Origin: Eubacteriales bacterium
Lineage (GTDB): Bacteria; Bacillota; Clostridia; Peptostreptococcales; Anaerovoracaceae
Direction of reading: 5' to 3'
Length of the DNA: 13,399 nucleotides
Assembly (NCBI GenBank): GCA_029098205.1
Contig: JAQXNW010000187.1
Location: 1-13,399 of the forward strand
Both the position numbers and the translations under genes were made by a program. This document shows, piece by piece, positions 1 to 6,178 of this stretch. The notes under the pieces are model-generated. The model was not told the DNA's origin, searched no databases, and was given only the letters and a program-made list of their open reading frames with translations. The stretch's first letter is position 1. Every line of letters begins with the position of its first letter.

Positions 1-1
1 C

Positions 2-244
2 GGCGTCATTAACCAGACGATTCCGGTTATCCTCTGCACGGAAGAGGATGTTGAGGGTGTGCACGGAGCGACAATCGGAAGACTTGCGCAGGATATGATG
101 TTCTATATGGAATCCCGGGGTATTTCCGAGGAAGAAATTTACCGGATGATGTCAAGAGCCCGGATTGAATCCGCGGCGTCCGCGATTCCGGATGAAACCG
201 CGAAGAAGATCGTTACAGATTATTTGGACCGTATGGAAGCGTAA
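2..244 (+). CDS. sufD: SufD, Fe-S cluster assembly scaffold subunit (C-terminal fragment)
   Basis: The reading frame is open from base 2 to the TAA at 242-244, giving the last 80 residues of a protein that starts left of the window. The segment EDVEGVHGATIG, followed by FYMESRGIS, is the C-terminal SufB/SufD signature; the HGATIG form is SufD-like, and the conserved His is encoded at 62-64. SufD pairs with SufB and the ATPase SufC in the cytosolic scaffold that builds Fe-S clusters. The order sufD-sufS-sufU, with only 25 bases to sufS, fits a SUF operon whose sufC and sufB should lie upstream. SufB is the alternative, because the two are homologous. The internal ATG at 59 is not a true start, since the family homology begins before it. 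Confidence 0.88.
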   Translation, partial: GVINQTIPVILCTEEDVEGVHGATIGRLAQDMMFYMESRGISEEEIYRMMSRARIESAASAIPDETAKKIVTDYLDRMEA

Positions 245-269
245 GAATTCCGAGGGAGGTTTTTAGGTA

Positions 270-1493
270 ATGAATGAGATAGAGAAGAAAATCCGCGCGG
301 AATTTCCGCTGCTTATGAACGACGGCATCCGGTACCTGGATAATGCGGCGACGACACAGAAACCGCAGTGCGTGCTGGACGCGATGAATGAATATTATCA
401 GAAAAATAACGCGAACCCGATGCGGGGACTTTATGATCTCAGCCTCCGGGCAACAGAAGCCTATGAAGAGGCGAGAGAGGCGGTTGCGAAGCTCATCAAT
501 GCGCCTCGGAAGGAAGACATTGTTTTCACCAGGAATGCGACGGAAAGTCTGAATCTGATCGCGTATTCCTATGTGCTGAATTTCCTTCATGAGGGAGACG
601 AGATCATTGTCAGCATCGTGGAACATCACAGCAATTTCCTGCCGTGGCTGGAGATGGGAAAGAAAGTCGGCGCGAAGGTTGTCTTCTTCGAAGCGGAGCC
701 GGACGGCGAGCTGAAGGCGGAGAAGCTGGAGAAACTCTGCACGCCGAAAACGAAGCTGATTGCCGTAACACATGTTTCGAATGTACTCGGCCGGGAGAGC
801 GACATCCGGACATTCTCGGAAATCGCCCATAAGCACGGAGCTATTCTGGTTGCGGACGGCGCGCAGAGCGTTCCGCATATGAAGGTGGATGTGCAGGAGC
901 TTGGATGTGATTTTCTGACATTCTCCGGTCATAAAATCTACGGACCGATGGGAATCGGCGGACTGTACGGGAAGAGAGAGCTTCTCAAGAAGATGCCTCC
1001 GTTCATGTTCGGCGGAGAAATGATCGAATATGTTACCCGCGAAGGCGCGACATACGCGGAGGTTCCGCATAAATTCGAAGCTGGAACGGTGAATGCCGGC
1101 GGCGCGGTCGGATTTAAGGCGGCCATTGACTTTGTCAACCGCTGGGGATGGAATTTCATCGAAAAGAGAGAAAACGATCTCACAGAGATGATGATGGACG
1201 GAATGAAGAAAATTCCGCATGTGCACATTCTCGGCTCTGAGAAACCGGAAGAGCATCACGGCATCGTGACGTTCCTCGTGGATGATGTGCATCCGCACGA
1301 TATCGCGGAGATTTTCGACTCGGAGAATATCGGTGTCCGCGCGGGGCATCACTGCGCGCAGCCGCTGATGCAGTTCCTGGGCGTAAATTCCACGACAAGA
1401 GCGAGTCTGGCTTTTTATAACACGGAAGAAGAAGTGCAGGCATTCCTTGACTGCCTGGCTACAATCAGAGAGAAGATGGGGTATGGCGCTTAA
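270..1493 (+). CDS. sufS: SufS, group II cysteine desulfurase
   Basis: This 407-residue PLP enzyme converts cysteine to alanine and leaves a persulfide on its catalytic Cys for Fe-S assembly. Visible landmarks are the N-terminal YLDNAATTQKP, HHSNFLPW, DGAQSVPH, the PLP-lysine motif SGHKIYGP (Lys222) and the catalytic-loop motif RAGHHCAQP (Cys362). Length and spacing match SufS; the RxGHHCAQP loop separates it from IscS/NifS enzymes. The ATG at 270 has a clear ribosome site (GAGGGAGGT, 252-260) about 9 bases upstream. It follows sufD closely and overlaps the start of sufU by 11 bases, so the three are probably one transcript with translational coupling. Its sulfur acceptor is expected to be the neighbouring SufU. 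Confidence 0.96.
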   Translation: MNEIEKKIRAEFPLLMNDGIRYLDNAATTQKPQCVLDAMNEYYQKNNANPMRGLYDLSLRATEAYEEAREAVAKLINAPRKEDIVFTRNATESLNLIAYSYVLNFLHEGDEIIVSIVEHHSNFLPWLEMGKKVGAKVVFFEAEPDGELKAEKLEKLCTPKTKLIAVTHVSNVLGRESDIRTFSEIAHKHGAILVADGAQSVPHMKVDVQELGCDFLTFSGHKIYGPMGIGGLYGKRELLKKMPPFMFGGEMIEYVTREGATYAEVPHKFEAGTVNAGGAVGFKAAIDFVNRWGWNFIEKRENDLTEMMMDGMKKIPHVHILGSEKPEEHHGIVTFLVDDVHPHDIAEIFDSENIGVRAGHHCAQPLMQFLGVNSTTRASLAFYNTEEEVQAFLDCLATIREKMGYGA

Positions 1494-1932
1494 TACATTT
1501 TATAATGAAATTCTGACGGAACATAACGCGCATCCGTTTCATAAGCATGATCTCCCGGACGCGGACATGGAGCTTAGAGGCGTGAACCCGAGCTGCGGCG
1601 ATGATATTACGCTGAAGCTGAAGGTGGAGGACGGAGTCATCACGGACGGCGCGTTTACCGGAGACGGCTGCGCGATTTCGCAGGCTTCCGCGGATATGAT
1701 GCTCGATCTGATTATTGGAAAGTCGAAGGACGAGGCCATTCATCTGGCGGAGCTTTTCATGAAAATGATCCGGTCGAAGATCACGCCGGAAGAAAAAGAC
1801 GAGCTGGAAGAAGCGGGAATTCTGGAGGATATTTCTCATATGCCGGCCCGTGTAAAATGCGCGGTGCTTGGTTGGAGAACCATGGGGACGATGTTCCACG
1901 TGGACTTTGATGAAGATTCCGAAGAAGACTGA
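1483..1932 (+). CDS. sufU: SufU, zinc-dependent sulfurtransferase for SufS
   Basis: This 149-residue protein of the SufU/IscU-like fold accepts persulfide sulfur from SufS and passes it to the SufBCD scaffold. The expected ligands are all present: Cys38 and Asp40 in NPSCGDD, Cys63 in GDGCAISQAS, and Cys126 in RVKCAVLGW. The insertion around residues 98-120 that distinguishes SufU from IscU is also visible (KITPEEKDELEEAGILEDI). The ATG at 1483 gives the family's usual N-terminus (LNTFYNEILTEHN); a start at 1447 would add 12 unrelated residues. The start lies inside the last codons of sufS, downstream of a weak GATGGGG, so translation probably depends on ribosomes finishing sufS. A strong terminator follows. 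Confidence 0.95.
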   Translation: MALNTFYNEILTEHNAHPFHKHDLPDADMELRGVNPSCGDDITLKLKVEDGVITDGAFTGDGCAISQASADMMLDLIIGKSKDEAIHLAELFMKMIRSKITPEEKDELEEAGILEDISHMPARVKCAVLGWRTMGTMFHVDFDEDSEED

Positions 1933-1975
1933 GAACAAAAATCAAGGACGGATAAAATCAAAAAGATGAGATCAG

Positions 1976-2003
1976 CCGGGAGGGTTTTCCCTCCCGGTTT
2001 TTG
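1976..2003 (+). terminator. Rho-independent terminator of the SUF operon
   Basis: A perfect 9-bp stem, CCGGGAGGG (1976-1984) with CCCTCCCGG (1989-1997), closes a TTTT loop and is followed directly by five T residues. It lies 44 bases after the sufU stop codon and separates the SUF operon from the importer promoter that begins three bases later. Confidence 0.93.
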
Positions 2004-2005
2004 TA

Positions 2006-2034
2006 TTTACAGGACAGAAAATCCATGCTATGAT
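2006..2034 (+). promoter_or_regulatory. Sigma-A type promoter (extended -10) for the amino-acid importer
   Basis: TTTACA (2006-2011) is separated by exactly 17 bases from TATGAT (2029-2034). A TG dinucleotide one base before the -10 element makes it an extended -10 promoter. Transcription would start near 2041 and give a leader of about 125 nucleotides before the binding-protein ATG. No known riboswitch, T-box or S-box motif was recognised in that leader. Confidence 0.75.
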
Positions 2035-2166
2035 TCATCTGTGTAGTTATTTAATGCGGTGAAGTCGGAAGCTTTCGGCAGATTTTAAGAGGGCTTCCTT
2101 TCGGTTTGATGTCCGGATCTGATGCCCGGGAAACGCGGCCGGCTTTGTCCGCTGAAGGATGGGAGA

Positions 2167-3015
2167 ATGAAAATGAAGAAGTCTAAGAAGGTACTTGCGG
2201 TCATTCTTACGAGCTTGATGGTTTTCAGCATGGCGCTTCTGACAGGATGTGGTTCCTCTTCGGGAAGCAAGAGTTCGAAAGATGACAGTTGGGATTATAT
2301 TAAGAAAAACGGAAAACTGATCGTCGGCCTCGATGATACGTTCGCGCCGATGGGATTCCGCGATGAGAATAACAAGCTGGTCGGATTCGACATCGATCTC
2401 GCGAAGGCGGTCGGAAAGAAACTTGGAATCAAGATCGAATTCCAGCCGATCGACTGGAAAGCGAAAGAGGCGAATCTGAAGGCCAAGAAGATCGACTGCA
2501 TTTGGAACGGACTTTCCGCGACAGAGGATCGTCAGAAGAGCATGACGCTTTCGAAGAAATATATGGAGAACCGGATTCTTCTGATGTCCACCGATCCTAG
2601 TGTCAACGTCAAGGACGTGGATCAGCTGAAGGATATGAAGATCGGTACGCAGGCGGGTTCCGCGGCGCTGGAGCAGATTCAGAAGAACAAGAAATACGAC
2701 GAATTCAAGGATAATATTAAAGAGTACGATACCTACGATGAGGCGCTTCTCGACATGAAGGCGGGAAGAATTAATGTTGTTGCGATCGATGAGGTATACG
2801 CGATCTACAACAATCAGAATAAGGATAAACTGTACGAATCCGATTTCAACTTCGGCGCGGATTATTATGCGATCGCGTTCCGGAAGGGAGATAAGGCGCT
2901 GGCGAATAAGATCAACGGCGCGATCAAGGAACTGGAAGACGACGGAACCGCGGAGAAGATCTCCGACAAATGGTTCGGCAAGAATCTGACGATTTACGAA
3001 GGGTATGGGAAATAA
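2167..3015 (+). CDS. Polar amino-acid ABC transporter, substrate-binding lipoprotein
   Basis: This 282-residue protein captures an amino acid outside the membrane and delivers it to the permease encoded next. It has a basic start (MKMKKSKK), a hydrophobic stretch and the lipobox LLTGC. Cleavage and lipidation are therefore predicted at Cys28, followed by a Ser/Gly/Lys-rich linker. The mature part opens with KLIVGLDDTFAPMGF and continues with GFDIDLAKAVGKKLG, typical of the bacterial extracellular solute-binding family 3. WNGLSATEDR carries the Arg expected to bind the ligand carboxylate, and VAIDEVYAIY the acidic residue near the ligand amino group. I chose 2167 because GAAGGA (2154-2159) lies 7 bases upstream and the signal peptide starts there; an in-frame ATG at 2122 would add 15 unlikely residues. 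The exact substrate is not readable. Cystine is a guess from the sulfur-related neighbours. Confidence 0.9.
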   Translation: MKMKKSKKVLAVILTSLMVFSMALLTGCGSSSGSKSSKDDSWDYIKKNGKLIVGLDDTFAPMGFRDENNKLVGFDIDLAKAVGKKLGIKIEFQPIDWKAKEANLKAKKIDCIWNGLSATEDRQKSMTLSKKYMENRILLMSTDPSVNVKDVDQLKDMKIGTQAGSAALEQIQKNKKYDEFKDNIKEYDTYDEALLDMKAGRINVVAIDEVYAIYNNQNKDKLYESDFNFGADYYAIAFRKGDKALANKINGAIKELEDDGTAEKISDKWFGKNLTIYEGYGK

Positions 3016-3042
3016 CGGTTCGGAAGAATCGAATGTCGGTGT

Positions 3043-3069
3043 GCGGTCACTCTCTCAGGGAGTGGCCGC
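3043..3069 (+). other. Intercistronic stem-loop between binding-protein and permease genes
   Basis: GCGGTCACTC (3043-3052) pairs with GAGTGGCCGC (3060-3069) with one G-U pair. Two further inner pairs leave a TCA triloop, so the stem is about 12 bp. No clean T-run follows, only a mixed GTTGTTCGTGTTTT. It lies 28 bases after the binding-protein stop and ends 28 bases before the permease start. Such elements often act as 3' stabilisers or partial terminators that keep binding protein in excess over membrane subunits; that role here is inference. Confidence 0.7.
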
Positions 3070-3097
3070 GTTGTTCGTGTTTTGGGAGTGATATTCC

Positions 3098-3754
3098 ATG
3101 GATTACGCAATGTCAATTTTACCTGCGCTTTTACGGGGCGCGGTGGTTTCCGTCGAGCTGTTTGTGATCACGCTGCTGCTTGCGCTGCCGCTGGGGCTTC
3201 CGATCGCTTTGGGGGAGATGAGCCGGATCAAACCGCTCAGCTGGCTCTGCAAGGCGTTCGTGTTTGTCTTCCGTGGGACGCCTTTGATGCTGCAGCTGTT
3301 CTTTTTCTATTTTTTCTTCCCGATTGTATTAGGCGTGAATATCGATACGTTCCCGGCGGCGGTTCTGACTTTTGTCCTGAACTATTCCGCGTATCTCGCG
3401 GAAATCTACCGGGGTGGCATCAACAGCATCGACAAAGGACAGTATGAGGCGGCGTCTTCGCTTGGTTTAAGCCGCTGGCAGACGACGTTCGACATCGTGA
3501 TTCCGCAGGCGATGCGGGTCGTGATTCCGCCGGTATCGAACGAAGCGATCACGCTGGTGAAGGATACGGCGCTTGCGTCCTGCATCTCCATGGCGGAGCT
3601 TATGCGGGTATCCGAAGGAATGGTAAACCGGGACGGCTCTCTTCTTCCGTATATTCTGGCCGCCGGAATTTATCTGGTCTTCACGTTCTTCGTGACATTG
3701 ATTCTAAGTCATGTGGAGAAACGTTTCTCCAGCTATAAGAGGAAGGAGCAGTAG
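3098..3754 (+). CDS. Amino-acid ABC transporter permease (HisM/GlnP type)
   Basis: This 218-residue integral membrane protein forms the translocation path of the importer, probably as a homodimer because only one permease gene is present. It shows about five hydrophobic helices. FVFVFRGTPLMLQLFFFYF (near residues 54-72) is the classic RGTP signature of polar amino-acid permeases. The coupling loop follows as YEAASSLGLSRW (residues 116-127, EAA motif), leading into IPQAMRVVIPP; this loop docks on the ATPase. GGGAG at 3084-3088 lies 9 bases before the ATG. The stop codon falls two bases before the ATPase ATG, indicating tight coupling. The substrate is unspecified. Confidence 0.92.
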   Translation: MDYAMSILPALLRGAVVSVELFVITLLLALPLGLPIALGEMSRIKPLSWLCKAFVFVFRGTPLMLQLFFFYFFFPIVLGVNIDTFPAAVLTFVLNYSAYLAEIYRGGINSIDKGQYEAASSLGLSRWQTTFDIVIPQAMRVVIPPVSNEAITLVKDTALASCISMAELMRVSEGMVNRDGSLLPYILAAGIYLVFTFFVTLILSHVEKRFSSYKRKEQ

Positions 3755-3756
3755 TG

Positions 3757-4509
3757 ATGGCGAATGTACTGGAAATGAAAGATATTGTGAAGGATTTTGG
3801 AGAGTTCCGGGCGCTGGATCATGTGAATTTCACCGTGAAAGAAGGGGAAACCGCCGCGATCATCGGACCGTCCGGCTCCGGGAAGAGTACGCTTCTCCGC
3901 TGCGTGAACTGCCTGACAAAGGTTACGGACGGCACGATTTCACTGAAAGGCGAAACATTCGTTGCCGATGGAAAATATCTTCCTGAGAAACAGCTTAAGA
4001 GGATCATCAGCCAGACAGGGATGGTCTTCCAGCACTTTAACCTTTTTCCGCATATGACCTGTCTTAAGAACGTAACGTACGCACCGGTGAAGGTGAAGGG
4101 TGTGCCGAAGGAGAAGGCGGAAAAGAGGGCGATGGAGCTTCTGGATATGGTCGGACTCGCAGACCGGAAGGATGAGTATCCGGAGATGCTGTCCGGCGGA
4201 CAGAAGCAGCGGGTCGCGATTGCGCGTGGTCTTGCGATGGAGCCGGAAATCATGCTGTTTGACGAGCCGACGTCCGCGCTGGACCCTGAGATTACGGGCG
4301 AGGTTCTCGCCGTCATGAAATCGCTGGCGGAAGACCGTATCACGATGGTCGTCGTCACGCATGAAATGGGATTCGCGAAGGAAGTTGCGGATCATGTGGT
4401 GTTCATGAATCAGGGGAAGATTATGGAAGAGGGAAACCCCTCCGATCTTTTCGAGCATCCGAAGACAAAAAGACTGCAGGATTTTCTGGGATCGATGCTC
4501 CGGGCGTAA
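3757..4509 (+). CDS. Amino-acid ABC transporter ATP-binding protein (GlnQ/HisP type)
   Basis: This 250-residue cytosolic ATPase drives the importer. In order it carries Walker A GPSGSGKST (37-45), the Q-loop in MVFQHFNLFPHMT, the signature LSGGQ (145-149), Walker B IMLFDEP (Asp169, catalytic Glu170) and the switch His202 in VVVTHEM. The FQHFNLFPHMT and FAKEVADHVVFM segments are typical of polar amino-acid importers. The ATG at 3757 is preferred because AAGGAG (3743-3748) is 8 bases away; a GTG at 3754 overlapping the permease TAG is an alternative. It is the last gene of the three-gene transport operon, and a terminator follows 30 bases later. Confidence 0.95.
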   Translation: MANVLEMKDIVKDFGEFRALDHVNFTVKEGETAAIIGPSGSGKSTLLRCVNCLTKVTDGTISLKGETFVADGKYLPEKQLKRIISQTGMVFQHFNLFPHMTCLKNVTYAPVKVKGVPKEKAEKRAMELLDMVGLADRKDEYPEMLSGGQKQRVAIARGLAMEPEIMLFDEPTSALDPEITGEVLAVMKSLAEDRITMVVVTHEMGFAKEVADHVVFMNQGKIMEEGNPSDLFEHPKTKRLQDFLGSMLRA

Positions 4510-4539
4510 TCGTATTCGAAAAAGACGGTGATCCGTTCG

Positions 4540-4568
4540 GGTGGGCAGGAAGAGAGCCCGCCTTTTTT
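4540..4568 (+). terminator. Rho-independent terminator of the importer operon
   Basis: GGTGGGC (4540-4546) pairs with GCCCGCC (4556-4562) through one G-U pair around a 9-base purine-rich loop. Six T residues follow at once (4563-4568). It lies 30 bases after the ATPase stop codon and only 38 bases before the next start codon. Confidence 0.87.
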
Positions 4569-4606
4569 AGAGTTTAAGGTATGTTGAGCCGGAATAAGGG
4601 TGAGCG

Positions 4607-5557
4607 ATGAAAAAGACGGATAGACCTTCTTCAGAGAACGCACTTCAGAGCGGCGTTGAAAAGCCGTACGGACAGCAGCGGCTGGGCGCGGCGCTGACCG
4701 TGATCGCGGGAGTGTCCTGGGGATTCTCCGGGACATGCGCGCAGTTTCTGTTTCAGAATTACAGGATTCTTACGCCGGTCCGGCTCTGCGCGATTCGAAT
4801 GACGTTCGGCGGCATTCTCCTGATGATTCTGGCGCTTTTACGGTATCGGGAGAATTTACGGCTTCTGCTTACAAATAAAAAAGATTTTCTGAAGCTGGTT
4901 CTGTTTGCTCTGGCAGGAATCACGTTCAACCAGCTTTCGTATCTGGAAGCGATTAACTATATGAATTCAGGCACCGCGACCGTCCTTCAGTATATCGGGC
5001 CGGTGCTGATCATGGCCGTTAGCTGCCTGATGGCCATGCGTCTTCCAAATAAGAAGGAAGTCCTGGCGCTTTTTCTAACCGTAGCCGGCGTCTTTCTGAT
5101 CGCGACGCATGGAAATATCCACGCGCTATATATCACGCGGGCCGGCATGATCTGGGGACTTTCTGCCGCGGTCGCTCTGGTGCTCTATTCGATGCTTCCG
5201 GTGGGGCTGATCCGGAAGTACGGAGCGGTTTCTGTCATGGCGCCGGGCATGCTTTTAGGAGGCATCGTCATGAGCGTTTCGACTGGGCTCTGGTCGTTTC
5301 ATCCGGCCGCGGGTACCCGGTTCTATCTTTTCCTGGCGATTATAGTCGTTATAGGAACCGTGATCCCGTATACGCTTTATCTTGTAGGCATCGGGCTCTG
5401 CGGCGCGGTGAAGGCGAGCATGATCGCGAGCGTCGAACCGGTTTCCGCGACGGTCTGCATGGTTGTCTTGCTGGGCGAGCCGGTATACGGCGCGGAGCTT
5501 GTCGGATTCGCATGCATTATTACAACGATTTTTCTTCTGGCAGGGAAAGAAGAGTGA
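4607..5557 (+). CDS. EamA/DMT-family transporter (drug/metabolite exporter type)
   Basis: This 316-residue membrane protein is hydrophobic from about residue 27 onward. It fits the ten-helix DMT layout of two EamA repeats, roughly residues 27-165 and 178-313. The first repeat begins with AGVSWGFSGTCAQFLF and contains SYLEAINYMNSGTATVLQYIGPVL, the usual end of an EamA repeat. The second ends in KASMIASVEPVSATVCMVVLLGEP, the equivalent position. Family members export amino acids, metabolites or drugs, and no substrate can be assigned. A hydrophilic N-terminus of about 25 residues precedes helix 1. AAGGGTGAG (4596-4604) serves the ATG at 4607. Only 38 bases separate it from the preceding terminator and no good promoter is visible there, so read-through or a promoter overlapping the terminator may drive it. 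Confidence 0.9.
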   Translation: MKKTDRPSSENALQSGVEKPYGQQRLGAALTVIAGVSWGFSGTCAQFLFQNYRILTPVRLCAIRMTFGGILLMILALLRYRENLRLLLTNKKDFLKLVLFALAGITFNQLSYLEAINYMNSGTATVLQYIGPVLIMAVSCLMAMRLPNKKEVLALFLTVAGVFLIATHGNIHALYITRAGMIWGLSAAVALVLYSMLPVGLIRKYGAVSVMAPGMLLGGIVMSVSTGLWSFHPAAGTRFYLFLAIIVVIGTVIPYTLYLVGIGLCGAVKASMIASVEPVSATVCMVVLLGEPVYGAELVGFACIITTIFLLAGKEE

Positions 5558-5620
5558 ATCTGTCTGCCTTTTTGTCAAAGTATCCCGCATTTCTTCCTGC
5601 GGATTCCCGATGAATCTGTG

Positions 5621-5644
5621 GGAAGCGGCTTCCGCTTGGATTTT
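5621..5644 (+). terminator. Possible weak terminator after the EamA gene
   Basis: AAGCGG (5623-5628) and CCGCTT (5632-5637) form a 6-bp stem with a CTT loop, followed after GGA by only four T residues. An alternative GGAAG/CTTCC pairing competes with it. It is in the right place, 64 bases past the EamA stop and before the next promoter, but structurally weak. Confidence 0.3.
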
Positions 5645-5650
5645 CGTGGT

Positions 5651-5677
5651 TTCACCTTGATCATATTTGAGTATAAT
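5651..5677 (+). promoter_or_regulatory. Likely promoter for the small helical protein gene
   Basis: A perfect -10 hexamer TATAAT (5672-5677) sits in an A/T-rich stretch, 61 bases before the ATG at 5739. The -35 is poor: TTCACC (5651-5656) matches four of six consensus positions at a short 15-base spacing. The -10 is the main evidence. Confidence 0.5.
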
Positions 5678-5738
5678 AATTATTAGCAGGAATTAAAGTC
5701 GGATCGAGATGTCCGGATAAGCAGAAAGGAGTTCAAAA

Positions 5739-6059
5739 ATGGCATTTTTGGATAAACTGAAAGAAACCGGAAACACGCTGAAGGATACCGGAGCTTCTGT
5801 TGTGGCGAAGGGAAGTGAGACGGTTGCGGTAACGAAGCTGAAGGGCAAGATTGTGAACGAGAATAAAGCAATCGATGGGATCTATGCGGCAATCGGAAAG
5901 ACGGTCTTTGAAAAATGCACTGCCGATGATTCGGAGATTCCGGAGCAGGCAAAGGCATATCTTCCGGAGGATGTGCAGAAGCAGTTCGATGAAATTAAAG
6001 AACGCCAGGAGAAGATCGCAGGGTTCGAGGCGGAAATCGAGCAGGTGAAAAATAACTGA
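5739..6059 (+). CDS. Small predicted helical/coiled-coil protein, function unknown
   Basis: I do not recognise this 106-residue protein as having a known function. It begins MAFLDKLKETGNTLKDTG, an amphipathic start, and is charged throughout with no signal peptide or membrane segment. Two helical stretches seem likely, around residues 30-60 and 72-104. The latter (VQKQFDEIKERQEKIAGFEAEIEQV) has heptad-like spacing that suggests a coiled coil. It contains one Cys (in FEKCTADD), so it is not itself a zinc ribbon, although similar N-terminal helices precede zinc ribbons in some Clostridia proteins. AAAGGAG (5725-5731) lies 7 bases before the ATG. A TATAAT box upstream and a strong terminator downstream make it a single-gene transcription unit, which supports a real gene. 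Confidence 0.8.
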   Translation: MAFLDKLKETGNTLKDTGASVVAKGSETVAVTKLKGKIVNENKAIDGIYAAIGKTVFEKCTADDSEIPEQAKAYLPEDVQKQFDEIKERQEKIAGFEAEIEQVKNN

Positions 6060-6120
6060 TTCAACGGATTCAGAGGCATAGTTTTTAGAGATACTTAGAG
6101 ACATATTGAATTTTTACCCG

Positions 6121-6167
6121 CCGTTCGGAATTTTAGATATATACAAAATTCCGGACGGTATTTTTTT
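6121..6167 (+). terminator. Long-stem Rho-independent terminator
   Basis: CCGTTCGGAATTTT (6121-6134) pairs with AAAATTCCGGACGG (6145-6158), a 14-bp stem with one G-U pair, around a 10-base A/T-rich loop. After TA come seven T residues (6161-6167). It ends the small-protein transcript and stops only 11 bases before the next start codon. Confidence 0.92.
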
Positions 6168-6178
6168 AGAGGACGAGG

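Noticed and set aside
213..1352. Long open frame (379 codons) antisense to sufS
   Set aside because: sufS is unambiguous. The antisense frame is a codon-composition shadow (G/C-rich third positions) with no recognisable motif.
2108..2118. GATGTCCGGAT shared with 5708-5718, both upstream of genes
   Set aside because: An exact 11-base match is expected by chance many times over in 13 kb, and the distances to the start codons differ (59 versus 31).
2122..2166. Upstream in-frame ATG for the amino-acid-binding lipoprotein
   Set aside because: It would put 15 residues ahead of the lysine-rich signal peptide and lacks a ribosome site as good as the one before 2167.
6085..6101. TTAGAGA repeated at a 10-base interval
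   Set aside because: Only two short copies in A/T-rich DNA; too little to separate from chance.
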